DNA of 64,000 nt from G942493215 sp942493215 (lineage in GTDB: Bacteria; Bacillota_I; Bacilli_A; RF39; UBA660): positions 1,364,001 through 1,428,000 of the forward strand of contig OW818670.1 of the NCBI GenBank assembly GCA_942493215.1. The letters are read 5' to 3'. How positions within the stretch are numbered: the first letter of the stretch is position 1; every line of letters begins with the position of its first letter. Under the pieces are notes generated by a model, which searched no databases, had not been told where the DNA came from, and saw only the letters and a program-made list of their open reading frames with translations. Both the position numbers and the translations under genes were made by a program. Of this stretch, positions 8,026 through 16,920 are shown in pieces.

Positions 8026-9405
8026 TTAAGAAACCTTACTTGTTAATTTTTCAATATAAGCACGAGCTACTTCGGAATCATTTTGATGAATAATATTACC
8101 TTTAATATTCATTGTATCTTCGTGTCCTCGTCCTAAAATAAGTAAAACATCATTACTATTAAGCATATCAATTCCTTTAACTATGGCTTGATTACGGTCA
8201 TAAACAATCTCATAATTTTTTTCTTGAAGATTATTTAACATATCATCTAGTATTTGTTTTGGATCCTCATCATAACAAGTATCGGTTGTAACAATACCAT
8301 AGTCTGATCCACTTAGAGCATTTTTTGTTATTAATGGTCGCATCGTCCGATCACGATTACCACGACAACTAAATACTGTATAAAGTTTGCCTTTCGTGAT
8401 TTCGCGAACTGCCGCAATAGCTTTTTCATAACCATCAGGGGTATGAGCATAATCAACAATAATTAAATTGTCTTTATATGGTGTCATTTCCATTCTTCCC
8501 TCTGGTTCTTTTAATTTGGATATTAATGATTGAATAGTATCGTCATTGATGCCCATATCTTTTAAAATAATAATACAGGTAATTAAATTATAAACATTAT
8601 ATTTACCAATTAGTTTAGTATGAATATTTATTTTTTCTTGATTATGTAAACAACTAAAATAAACATTAAAACCATTAACATAATAATCTGTTAATTGATA
8701 ATCACTTGGTTTAAAACCATAGGTAATATTATTATTATCTTCTAATAAATAATAGGATGAATATTCATCATCAATATTAACAATAGCTTTACCATTAAGT
8801 CTTATTTTTTTAAATAGTAATTGTTTTGCTAATGCATAATCAATGACCGTAGGATGAAATTCTTTATGCGAATGGGTTAAATTAGTAAACACAGCATAAT
8901 CAAAATTTATATTATTAATACGTCCCAAGAATAATCCTTGACTACTCGCTTCTAAAGATACATAACGATATCCTAAATCATAAGCATTAATAATATATTC
9001 ATACATGTCACAAATATCCGGTGAGGTATTAGCTAAATTACATACTTTCTTATCTAAATAATAGCCAATTGTCCCAATATAAGCACATTTCTTACCTAAC
9101 ATATTAAGCATTTGATATATCAAATAACAAGCTGTTGTTTTACCATTAGTACCTGTTATACCAATCATTGTCATCTCATCTAAATATTTATTGTAGTTGT
9201 CTTTTAGATACTCTTCTAAATAAATCCTAGTATCAGGAACAATTAAAGTCTCAACACCATATGTACCATGAGTTGCGATAACCCTTGTGGCTCCATTTTT
9301 GATAGCTACATCAATATAATTATGACCATCACTATTAATACCTGGTAAGGCTACAAATGTATCACCCGGAACTATTCGTCTAGAATCAGTTTTTATATTT
9401 ATCAT
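8026..9405 (-). CDS. murE: MurE-family UDP-MurNAc-tripeptide ligase
   Basis: ATP-dependent ligase adding the third stem-peptide amino acid to UDP-MurNAc-L-Ala-D-Glu. Present: GITGTNGKTTACYL (ATP loop), TNLTHSHKEFH, the lid sequence VDYAHTPDGYEKAI, and GRGHEDT. The substrate-selecting DNPR motif of meso-diaminopimelate enzymes is replaced by DTCY (TTDTCYDEDP), so the third residue cannot be predicted. I start at ATG 9405 with GGAGGT nine bases upstream, giving 459 residues; the longer frame has no support. Confidence 0.9.
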   Translation of the reverse strand: MINIKTDSRRIVPGDTFVALPGINSDGHNYIDVAIKNGATRVIATHGTYGVETLIVPDTRIYLEEYLKDNYNKYLDEMTMIGITGTNGKTTACYLIYQMLNMLGKKCAYIGTIGYYLDKKVCNLANTSPDICDMYEYIINAYDLGYRYVSLEASSQGLFLGRINNINFDYAVFTNLTHSHKEFHPTVIDYALAKQLLFKKIRLNGKAIVNIDDEYSSYYLLEDNNNITYGFKPSDYQLTDYYVNGFNVYFSCLHNQEKINIHTKLIGKYNVYNLITCIIILKDMGINDDTIQSLISKLKEPEGRMEMTPYKDNLIIVDYAHTPDGYEKAIAAVREITKGKLYTVFSCRGNRDRTMRPLITKNALSGSDYGIVTTDTCYDEDPKQILDDMLNNLQEKNYEIVYDRNQAIVKGIDMLNSNDVLLILGRGHEDTMNIKGNIIHQNDSEVARAYIEKLTSKVS

Positions 9406-9427
9406 TTGTTCATACCTCCATAATATT

Positions 9428-9463
9428 ATTATAACATTTTTTGCTAGTAATAAAGCAAAAATG
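9428..9463 (-). promoter_or_regulatory. murE promoter with inverted repeat
   Basis: Extended -10 TGTTATAAT (9428-9433 plus TG) upstream of murE. Just upstream of it, TTTTTGC and GCAAAAA flank ten bases, an imperfect dyad that may be an operator. Confidence 0.45.
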
Positions 9464-9479
9464 AAGCTTTTTTGACATA

Positions 9480-9508
9480 TTGACATTAATTTAATATGCT
9501 TATATTAT
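9480..9508 (+). promoter_or_regulatory. Strong plus-strand promoter with no obvious gene
   Basis: Consensus TTGACA, 17-bp spacer, TATTAT, pointing right. It is divergent from murE and leads into a 170-bp stretch before the convergent ttcA. Confidence 0.6.
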
Positions 9509-9525
9509 TGCCAAATGAAGGAGGT

Positions 9526-9585
9526 ATGACTACTTACATTGATACATCCTTAATAAAACTAATATTTACAATTTATATTTTATAA
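9526..9585 (+). CDS. Possible 19-residue hydrophobic peptide (or small RNA)
   Basis: Downstream of the promoter at 9480 lies AAGGAGG (9518-9524), one base before an ATG that opens MTTYIDTSLIKLIFTIYIL. The ribosome-site spacing is too short for normal initiation, so the real product may be a small RNA of about 170 nt ending near 9685. Size and hydrophobicity would fit a type I toxin peptide or small membrane peptide. No family recognised. Confidence 0.25.
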   Translation: MTTYIDTSLIKLIFTIYIL

Positions 9586-9621
9586 TAAGTTTTACTTGTT
9601 TTATTATATGTTTATTCATAT

Positions 9622-9680
9622 AAAAAGGATAATTTAGTTATCCCCAATAAGTACATAAAAAAATGATTATTAAATCATCC
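9622..9680 (-). terminator. Tandem terminators after ttcA
   Basis: Two minus-strand hairpins with T tracts: ATGATT/AATCAT (9663-9678) and GGATAA/TTATCC (9627-9643). They end the dxs-ttcA transcript. Confidence 0.75.
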
Positions 9681-9682
9681 TT

Positions 9683-10510
9683 TTACTTGTCATATTCATC
9701 TAAAAAGTGATAATTATTACCATCTTTATGATAGCCAATAACAGTATTCAAGTTAACATTTTCAACACTTTTAAAGATATTTTGTTCAATATACTTATTA
9801 GTTTTTCGAAATTGTTCAATTAACTTCTTCATCTCTAACCGTTTAGACGTACTATCATCATTAATGCTACAGTTTTCAGTGAAACGACAAGCACAATTTA
9901 AGAAAGTTAAATCATTACTATGAGCCCAAGTTTTAATAGATGCTTCTTTAACTAGATATAAAGGACGAATTAATTCCATACCCTCATAATTATCACTATG
10001 GAGTTTTGGCATCATCGTTTTTATTTCACCACCATATAACATACTTAATAAAATAGTTTCAATGACATCATCATAATGATGTCCTAGCGCTATTTTATTA
10101 CAACCTAATTCTTTAGCTCGATTATATAAATAACCTCTTCGCATTCTCGCACATAAATAACATGGACTTCCTTCTGTTAAATTATAAACAATATCAAAGA
10201 TATCGGTTTTAAAGATATCAGCTTGAATATTTAAAATATCCATATTTTCTTTTATTATCTCTAAGTTTTCTTTACTATAACCGGGATCCATTAAAATATA
10301 ATGTACCTCAAAATTAATTTGACCATGACGCTTTAATTCTTGCATACACTTAGCGAGTAAACTAGAGTCTTTTCCACCTGATATACAAACAGCAACCTTA
10401 TCACCATCATTAATTAATTGATAATCCTTAAGAGCCTTAATAAATTTACTCCATATTTCTTTGCGATACTTTTTAATAATACTTTTTTCAATTTCACGAT
10501 ATTTTTCCAT
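9683..10510 (-). CDS. TtcA-family tRNA sulfurtransferase
   Basis: PP-loop ATPase of the TtcA/TtuA type that inserts sulfur into tRNA bases. SGGKDS (residues 44-49) is the adenylation loop. The iron-sulfur ligands fit C117-x2-C120 (PCYLC) with a distal Cys at 206 or 208 (NCAC). GHHYDDVIETIL is the second conserved block. Whether the target is cytidine 32 as in E. coli TtcA is unknown. It begins three bases after dxs stops, so the two are co-transcribed. Confidence 0.85.
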   Translation of the reverse strand: MEKYREIEKSIIKKYRKEIWSKFIKALKDYQLINDGDKVAVCISGGKDSSLLAKCMQELKRHGQINFEVHYILMDPGYSKENLEIIKENMDILNIQADIFKTDIFDIVYNLTEGSPCYLCARMRRGYLYNRAKELGCNKIALGHHYDDVIETILLSMLYGGEIKTMMPKLHSDNYEGMELIRPLYLVKEASIKTWAHSNDLTFLNCACRFTENCSINDDSTSKRLEMKKLIEQFRKTNKYIEQNIFKSVENVNLNTVIGYHKDGNNYHFLDEYDK

Positions 10511-10513
10511 ACA

Positions 10514-12364
10514 TCATCTCTTATCTAAATTTATAATATTTTTAACAATTGTTTTAACATCCATACCTTCTTGTTCATATAGTTCATCTACTGTTCCTTG
10601 TTCTACAAATTTATCATTAAAGGCCATTATTTTAATTTTTCGATTAAAACCTAATTCTTTTAACTGCATTAATACCATTGATCCAAACCCACCATAAATA
10701 GTATTGTCTTCAATAGTTAAAACATTATCATTATCTTTAACAATATTTTTAAGTGTTTTTATATCTAATGGCTTTATAAAGCACGCATTTATAATCGTCG
10801 GACAAATACCTTTTTTCCTTAATATATCACATGCGAGTACGGCTTGTTCAACCATTTTACCGGTTGCTAGAACAACTACTTTTGATCCTTTAGTAAGAAT
10901 TTCCCACTTACCAGTAGTAAATGTTTTTAATGGCTTTAGAGGTAATGAGCAACCACCTCTTGGATAACGAAAAGCTATTGGGGTATTTAGGGTTAAGGCA
11001 TATTTTAAAATAGGTTCTATTTCTAACGGGGTTTTAGGCACTACAATCGTTAAATTAGGCATTAATGATAAATAAGATAAATCAAATATACCTTGATGTG
11101 TTTCCCCATCACTACCCACTAGTCCGGCTCGATCTATAGCGAATATAACCGGCATTTTTTGCATACAAACATCCATTATGGCTTGATCAAAACCTCGTTG
11201 TAAGAAAGTAGAATATATGGGTATTACGGGTCGCATTCCCGATTCGGCTAAACCAGATGCTAAAGTAATAGCATGTTGCTCGGCTATACCAACATCATAA
11301 AATTGATGAGGAAAACATTCAGCAAACTTCGATAATCCAGTTCCATCCGTCATAGCAGCAGTAATGGCAATAATTCGTTTATCATATGCAGCTATATGAC
11401 ATAGAGAATCTCCTAGGACGTATGAATAACTTAATTCATTGTTCTTATTAATTTCACCCGTAGTAATATCAAACTTACCTACCGCGTGATATTTACTAGG
11501 ATTATTTAATGCTGGTAAATAACCATATCCTTTATTAGTTACAACATGCAAAACAACAGGTCCATCATACTGTTTAATCTGATTAATTGTATCAATTAAT
11601 TTATTAAGATTATGTCCATCAACTGGACCTATATATCTTACTCCTAAACTTTCAAAAAATAATGGTGTATAAAACAAGTTCTTAATACTTTCTTTTACCT
11701 TAGCAAAAAAAGCAAATAAGTGTTTACGATCTTTAGTTTTTAATTTAATACTATTTTTAAAGCTATTATAAAATCTATTTAATTTAATTTTATTCAATGA
11801 ATTAGCAATCCCACCAACATTAGTAGATATTGACATATTATTATCATTAAGAATAATTAACATTTTACTTTTATTATAACCAATATCATTTAGGGCTTCA
11901 TAGACCATTCCTCCCGTAAAAGCTCCATCACCTATAATCGATACTATTTCATAATCTTCTTGATTAAGATCACGGGCTCTTGCCATACCAATAGCGGCTG
12001 AAATAGAATTACTACTATGACCACTATCAAAATAATCATAAGTACTTTCATTACGTTTAGGAAAACCACTAATACCTTTATATTTTCTAAGGGTATTAAA
12101 TTGATCACGACGAGCAGTTAATATCTTATAAGCATAACTTTGATGACCAACATCAAAAACAATTTTATCTTTACTAAAATCATAATTTAAAAGTAAAGCA
12201 ATGGTTACTTCAACCATACCTAAGTTAGATGCTAAATGGCCACCATTCTTTGATACATTATCAATAATAAAGGCCCTTACCTCTTGGCATAATTCTTCTA
12301 ACTCATTACTATTTAATTTTTTTAAGTCTTGAGGATTATTTATGTTATTTAATATCTTACTCAT
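10514..12364 (-). CDS. dxs: 1-deoxy-D-xylulose-5-phosphate synthase
   Basis: Thiamine-diphosphate enzyme joining pyruvate and glyceraldehyde-3-phosphate, the first step of the MEP isoprenoid pathway. It shows GGHLASNLGMVEVTIAL, DVGHQSYAYKIL, the ThDP-binding GDGAFTGGMVYEALN...NDNNMSIS, GPVDGHN, and the C-terminal transketolase halves (FYDVGIAEQHAITLASGLA, FRYPRGG). The 616-residue length is normal. ATG follows AGGAAGTG. It implies the cell makes undecaprenyl carrier through MEP. Confidence 0.96.
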   Translation of the reverse strand: MSKILNNINNPQDLKKLNSNELEELCQEVRAFIIDNVSKNGGHLASNLGMVEVTIALLLNYDFSKDKIVFDVGHQSYAYKILTARRDQFNTLRKYKGISGFPKRNESTYDYFDSGHSSNSISAAIGMARARDLNQEDYEIVSIIGDGAFTGGMVYEALNDIGYNKSKMLIILNDNNMSISTNVGGIANSLNKIKLNRFYNSFKNSIKLKTKDRKHLFAFFAKVKESIKNLFYTPLFFESLGVRYIGPVDGHNLNKLIDTINQIKQYDGPVVLHVVTNKGYGYLPALNNPSKYHAVGKFDITTGEINKNNELSYSYVLGDSLCHIAAYDKRIIAITAAMTDGTGLSKFAECFPHQFYDVGIAEQHAITLASGLAESGMRPVIPIYSTFLQRGFDQAIMDVCMQKMPVIFAIDRAGLVGSDGETHQGIFDLSYLSLMPNLTIVVPKTPLEIEPILKYALTLNTPIAFRYPRGGCSLPLKPLKTFTTGKWEILTKGSKVVVLATGKMVEQAVLACDILRKKGICPTIINACFIKPLDIKTLKNIVKDNDNVLTIEDNTIYGGFGSMVLMQLKELGFNRKIKIMAFNDKFVEQGTVDELYEQEGMDVKTIVKNIINLDKR

Positions 12365-12375
12365 AGTTACACTTC

Positions 12376-12810
12376 CTAATTACATTTATAGTTATTCTTA
12401 TTTATATAATTCATAAAATCTTGACGATTAGGATACCCCTTATTAATATTAAAAATACTTTGAAGATATTTAAGACCTTCACTATTAATATTGCTTGTAT
12501 CCAACTCTAAACTAAAAGATAAGTTAGTATTCTTATAATGAACTTCAGTTTTAATATTTTTATCTAACGATTGTACTTTATCATAACCATCTTTTATAAT
12601 ATTATAAGCACTTACCGTTAATGACTGTTTAGTATAAATACTAGTTCCTTCTAATGACATATTCTTTATAACATTATTATTAAAAGTAACACTCAAATTG
12701 TAGGTATCAGTGTGTAAGGTATCTTTATTTATAGATGTACAATCCATTTTATTACTAGACTCACAACCTGTTAAAATTAATAATATCAATAGTATTAATA
12801 TCTTCTTCAT
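12376..12810 (-). CDS. Small predicted lipoprotein
   Basis: MKKILILLILLILTGCESS is a lipoprotein signal with lipobox LTGC; the mature part is about 125 residues. It has a Cys near each end of the mature domain (DCTS and KCN), perhaps a disulfide. The beta-rich pattern with YNLSVTFNNNVIKNMSLEG recalls YehR/DUF1307-type lipoproteins, but I do not assign it. ATG 12810 follows GGTGATGAA. Located just upstream of dxs. Confidence 0.7.
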   Translation of the reverse strand: MKKILILLILLILTGCESSNKMDCTSINKDTLHTDTYNLSVTFNNNVIKNMSLEGTSIYTKQSLTVSAYNIIKDGYDKVQSLDKNIKTEVHYKNTNLSFSLELDTSNINSEGLKYLQSIFNINKGYPNRQDFMNYINKNNYKCN

Positions 12811-12878
12811 TTCATCACCATATATATATTTTAACAATATCTTGTCCCTTTTTCAATCAAAAAGATGATTAACCTCTA

Positions 12879-13967
12879 TTAGTTAACCATCCAAGCATTT
12901 GGTAAATAACGAGAACCACTATAATTATAACCACTTGGTTCATTAATTAGCTTATTATTAATAACTAAAGTACTAGATCCCCCACCGTCCAAATTAGCCG
13001 CATTATAGGCCTTATAACGCGTAAAGATGTTAATTATATCAACCATACTAGCACCCATATTTTTGCCTAAATTACGACCATCAAAGACTAAAAATAAGAC
13101 AATTCCATCTTGACGTTGAGCAATAGCCGTTCTTGGAGCGTATCCTAATCCTCCATTACCTTTAATTTTTGCTGGTACACCATTCATTATTAAGAAAGGA
13201 CCAAACTCAACCGCATCAACTATGCCATTCTTTATTGCTTTAGCAGGATTATCCATAGTTAACATTAAGGTATGATTCTTATCAAAACCAATTAGTCCCC
13301 CATTATCGTATCCTGTACCGTCACCAATCGATAATATTTTACCATTTTTTATAACTGTACCGGTTGGAGTGACAGCTTTAGTACCACTATTGACTGTGAA
13401 ACCACTAGCATTAATAGCTATAATCGCTTTCTTTGCTTTAGCAAAATCAAGTAATTGTTGACCACCAACCGCCATTTTTGATGATGATTGTAAAGAAATA
13501 CGAGATGAATCATATATAGCAACTAAATAACCAGTTGTACCATTCTCTTCGATCTTAATTAACTTATATAAATCATTATCCTTATCTTTCTTTAAAATTT
13601 GTTCATCATAAATAGATTCATAATTATCTGTATTATTATTATAATTAATATCTGAACTATCTGAACTATTATTAAAACTCTCAACATAGTTTGCACTTAA
13701 AACTGAATTAATAGTATCATTACTATAAAATATATGGGCTAAATACTTATGAGACATCGTGGCGGTAGCCGATGTTATCCAAAAGTTACGAAAATTATCA
13801 AATGGTCCATATAAAACAAATAATCCTAACAAAGCAATTATATCTAATACTAGTACCACAATTGTCAAAGGATGATGTTTTTTATTTTTCGGCTTCTTTT
13901 CTTTAATATCTTTACTATTAGATACTTGATCTTCAACATAATTTATATATATATTATTATCACTCAT
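12879..13967 (-). CDS. Membrane-anchored phosphodiester glycosidase (NAGPA domain)
   Basis: One N-terminal membrane helix (about residues 33-53) and a C-terminal NAGPA domain, the fold of N-acetylglucosamine-1-phosphodiester alpha-N-acetylglucosaminidase. Diagnostic blocks: INASGF, GYAPRTAIAQRQDGIVLFLVFDGR, GASMVDIINIFTRY and NAANLDGGGSSTLVINNKL. Bacterial members act on cell-surface glycans. ATG follows GGGAGATAAGT, two bases after the preceding gene, so it forms an operon with the surface protein at 13970. Confidence 0.85.
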   Translation of the reverse strand: MSDNNIYINYVEDQVSNSKDIKEKKPKNKKHHPLTIVVLVLDIIALLGLFVLYGPFDNFRNFWITSATATMSHKYLAHIFYSNDTINSVLSANYVESFNNSSDSSDINYNNNTDNYESIYDEQILKKDKDNDLYKLIKIEENGTTGYLVAIYDSSRISLQSSSKMAVGGQQLLDFAKAKKAIIAINASGFTVNSGTKAVTPTGTVIKNGKILSIGDGTGYDNGGLIGFDKNHTLMLTMDNPAKAIKNGIVDAVEFGPFLIMNGVPAKIKGNGGLGYAPRTAIAQRQDGIVLFLVFDGRNLGKNMGASMVDIINIFTRYKAYNAANLDGGGSSTLVINNKLINEPSGYNYSGSRYLPNAWMVN

Positions 13968-13969
13968 AC

Positions 13970-15292
13970 TTATCTCCCAATCTGATATGGTGTATCTATA
14001 CTACCATTGCCATCTACCACAAATAAATTAGCATCTAAATATAAAGCTGGTCTTACTTTTAATTCTTTAGTAGGTAAATTACCATATAACTCTCTATTAT
14101 CATTAATTGTATACATTGTTTGATCAGATGTCAAAGAACCCGTAAGAGTATAAACATTCGTTAAATCATTAACAAACATATCATTAGTATTTAATAAACC
14201 AATATTAGCTTGTAATTTAGTCTTATATATACTTAAATAATCATAATTATCACTTAAACTATAACTACCAGTATACCATGTACCCATTTTAACATAATCT
14301 TTATCTTCTAAAGATTTATAGAAAGTATTATTTAAATAATACCCTAAAGTATTATTTGATAGACTATATACATTTTTACTACCAAAAGTCTTTAATACTT
14401 CTTTATTACTAACTTTTAAATAATCATTCATAACGACTTTAGTTCCTATCTCATCTTGACTAACTATTTTCCATACATAGCCACTATATTCAACATAACT
14501 ACTAATTGATTTTGGTTTTAAAGTATTTCCCTCTTCAGTATCTACTTGATATGGCGCTGTAATAGTTCCATTGCCACTAATATAATTAATATCTGATTTT
14601 ATCGTTACAACAGGTCTTACTCCATAATTTTTTAAATCTTTTACCGTCTTAACATCACCAGTATTAGTAATATACCATTTATCACCTTTAGTATTATTAT
14701 TACTAATCCACCAATTAGTTTTATTATTTAAATAACTGTTCTTACCACCTACTAATTCATAATCATTTAATGATAAGAGACCAACATAATAGTCCGTATT
14801 AGTATTCTTGCAAGTACTCTTAGTAGCATCATCAATATTATCTAAACATAAAGTACTTTTAACTAAGTTTTTATCAGTATATATTAAACTATTATAAAAT
14901 ATACCCGTATTACTATCACTCGTTTTATTTAACCATTTATTAATAGATGAATAGACATACTTATCATTAAAAGACAACAAAATATTAGTATCATCTAAAA
15001 CAATAACTAATTCATTATGCTTATTAATCTTAACAATTCGCCATAATAATCCTGAATAACGAACATAGTTATTAGGATTATTCCCTTTATACCAATAATT
15101 ATCACCATTTTTTACTAACATCCTATTAATAGACGTATCATTTAAAATGTAAGTCCCTAATTTCTGGGCTTCAACATTAGAACCAACATTTTCCAAACGA
15201 TAATAATGAATAAAACGATAAGTATATACGCCTATTAAAGATAATAAAATAACCATACTAACAATATTAAAAACAAATATTTTCTTTTTCAT
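13970..15292 (-). CDS. Membrane-anchored protein with two DUF6273-like domains
   Basis: An N-terminal membrane helix (about 8-28) is followed by two copies of a roughly 160-residue module. Each starts with a YxxYSGxxWxIV block (VRYSGLLWRIVKI; VEYSGYVWKIVSQ) and ends with a VRPxxxxxxxxxxxxGNGxxxxPYQ block (GVRPVVTIK ... GNGTITAPYQV; KVRPALYLD ... GNGSIDTPYQI). This resembles the DUF6273-type extracellular modules common in gut Firmicutes. A Cys pair lies in the first copy. Function unknown; it and the NAGPA protein are likely a surface unit. Confidence 0.65.
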   Translation of the reverse strand: MKKKIFVFNIVSMVILLSLIGVYTYRFIHYYRLENVGSNVEAQKLGTYILNDTSINRMLVKNGDNYWYKGNNPNNYVRYSGLLWRIVKINKHNELVIVLDDTNILLSFNDKYVYSSINKWLNKTSDSNTGIFYNSLIYTDKNLVKSTLCLDNIDDATKSTCKNTNTDYYVGLLSLNDYELVGGKNSYLNNKTNWWISNNNTKGDKWYITNTGDVKTVKDLKNYGVRPVVTIKSDINYISGNGTITAPYQVDTEEGNTLKPKSISSYVEYSGYVWKIVSQDEIGTKVVMNDYLKVSNKEVLKTFGSKNVYSLSNNTLGYYLNNTFYKSLEDKDYVKMGTWYTGSYSLSDNYDYLSIYKTKLQANIGLLNTNDMFVNDLTNVYTLTGSLTSDQTMYTINDNRELYGNLPTKELKVRPALYLDANLFVVDGNGSIDTPYQIGR

Positions 15293-15365
15293 ATAAATAC
15301 CTCACAGCTAATATTTATTATACAATAATATGGTATAAAATTAATATATAAATGTTAATATTTAC

Positions 15366-15390
15366 ACAAAAATAGACAAAATAGTCTATT
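15366..15390 (-). terminator. Terminator of spoIIGA-sigE
   Basis: AATAGAC/GTCTATT stem with short T tract, overlapping the sigE stop codon. Confidence 0.7.
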
Positions 15391-16082
15391 TATTTAACAT
15401 TTGTTCGTAAACGTCTAATTATCTTTTTTTCAATTCGTGATATATATGACTGACTTATATTCAATGCATCAGCTACATCTTTTTGTGTCATTTCTTTGCA
15501 TCCAAACAATCCATAACGTAATATCATAATTTTACGATCCCGACTATTTAACTTTTCAATCTCATGATACAATAACTTCTTTTCAATTTGTTCCTCTAAA
15601 CCCTTTGTCACAACATCAGGCTCGGTTCCTAAGATATCTTCTAAACGTAATTCATTACCCTCAACATCATAACTTAAACTATCCTCAAAACTTATTTCAC
15701 CTCGTCTTTTTTTATTTTTTCTTAAAAACATTAGAATTTCATTATCGATACATCGTGAGGCATAAGTTGCCAGTTTAATGTTTTTGTCGATTCGATAAGT
15801 ATTTATCCCTTTTATTAATCCAATCGTTCCAATACTAACTAAATCTTCTAAATCAACACCCGTATTTTCATATTTTTTTGATAAGAAAACAACTAAACGA
15901 AGATTATGTTCAATTAGCTTATTTTTGGCATATTCATCACCATTCATACTTTGCTCAATAAACTTTAATTCTTCTTCTTTTTCTAATGGTTCGGGCAATT
16001 TATCCGAACTACCAATAAAAAAGATATTAGGATCAATTCTAAACCATCTTAAAATACAAGTAATAAATCGTTTCATCATCAT
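15390..16082 (-). CDS. sigE: Sporulation sigma factor E (pro-form)
   Basis: Mother-cell sigma factor made as an inactive precursor. After a short pro-segment (MMMKRFITCILRWFRIDPNIF) comes FIGSSDKLPEPL, the normal mature start, then NLRLVVFLSKKYENTG, DLVSIGTIGLIKGINTY, LATYASRCIDNEILMFLR and QKDVADALNISQSYISRIEK. ATG 16082 follows GGGAGGAAAA and overlaps the spoIIGA stop (ATGA), so the two are translationally coupled. The pro-segment is about 20 residues, shorter than in B. subtilis. Confidence 0.97.
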   Translation of the reverse strand: MMMKRFITCILRWFRIDPNIFFIGSSDKLPEPLEKEEELKFIEQSMNGDEYAKNKLIEHNLRLVVFLSKKYENTGVDLEDLVSIGTIGLIKGINTYRIDKNIKLATYASRCIDNEILMFLRKNKKRRGEISFEDSLSYDVEGNELRLEDILGTEPDVVTKGLEEQIEKKLLYHEIEKLNSRDRKIMILRYGLFGCKEMTQKDVADALNISQSYISRIEKKIIRRLRTNVK

Positions 16083-16864
16083 TTTTCCTCCCATAATTTA
16101 TCATGTAATAAACAATCAATGCCATCAATATTTATACTTTCTTCCATAAGTCCTAATAAAATATTATGTTTTATCTCATTGTTAAATTTTATTTTCGGTA
16201 TTCGAACACATTTTAGTAAGCCATGATTAGTAATAGAATTATATGGAATATAAATATAATTATTAATTAAATAAGGATATTTATCTTTACTAATAAGTAA
16301 GACTGGTCTATTTAAATAGGGATCTATTAATTTGTTTCCAGTATCAAAATAACCAGTTAGTTTTAAAGTCTTATTATCTTCTAAATATAATGTAATAGGA
16401 TAATAATTAGAATAGTTATTTTTTAAATTAAGTCCTTGTTTAACATATAAATAAATAATAGCAGGGCCAAAAAGAATAAGAACAATATAATTAATACTTA
16501 ATCCATTATAATAAAATACTAAACCATCATTCTTATAAGAAAATTGAATATTTAAAAAATATAAGAATCCTCCTAATAAAATACTTGATGTATATAAAAA
16601 TAAGATATTCTTTAATGTGTACATTAATGATTCATATTTGAAAGTAACTAATACCATTAACACACTAAATAATACCTTAATCATAAATAGCCAAAAAGAA
16701 TTAATATTAATAAATAAAGCAAGAATAGTTAAACTACCAACAAATGATCCTATTAAGAGACGATTAAGAGTTACTTTACGTCTTAAAATTAAAGATACGC
16801 TTAGAAGAAGAATAAAATCAAACGCAAAATTAAGAAATAAAATAAGATCTAAATAAATTTTCAC
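16079..16864 (-). CDS. spoIIGA: SpoIIGA, membrane aspartic protease that activates SigE
   Basis: Processes pro-SigE in the mother cell. MKIYLDLILFLNFAFDF-like N-terminus (here read from GTG 16864 after AGGTGATAAA) matches the family; five membrane helices are followed by a protease domain with GYFDTGNKLIDP, whose Asp (about residue 174) is catalytic. At 261 residues it is shorter than the B. subtilis protein. The upstream in-frame ATG at 16900 lies in the ftsZ terminator and is not a real start. Confidence 0.93.
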   Translation of the reverse strand: MKIYLDLILFLNFAFDFILLLSVSLILRRKVTLNRLLIGSFVGSLTILALFININSFWLFMIKVLFSVLMVLVTFKYESLMYTLKNILFLYTSSILLGGFLYFLNIQFSYKNDGLVFYYNGLSINYIVLILFGPAIIYLYVKQGLNLKNNYSNYYPITLYLEDNKTLKLTGYFDTGNKLIDPYLNRPVLLISKDKYPYLINNYIYIPYNSITNHGLLKCVRIPKIKFNNEIKHNILLGLMEESINIDGIDCLLHDKLWEEK

Positions 16865-16885
16865 TTTATCACCTGTATATATTAT

Positions 16886-16911
16886 AAAAAAAAGACACAT
16901 AATAATGTGTC
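16886..16911 (-). terminator. Terminator of ftsA-ftsZ
   Basis: GACACAT/ATGTGTC with AATA loop and eight Ts on the minus strand, only 22 bases before the spoIIGA GTG. Confidence 0.85.
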
Positions 16912-16920
16912 GTTTTTCGT

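Noticed and set aside
16865..16900. Longer spoIIGA start at 16900
   Set aside because: It would begin in the ftsZ terminator hairpin; the family N-terminus begins at the GTG with a ribosome site.
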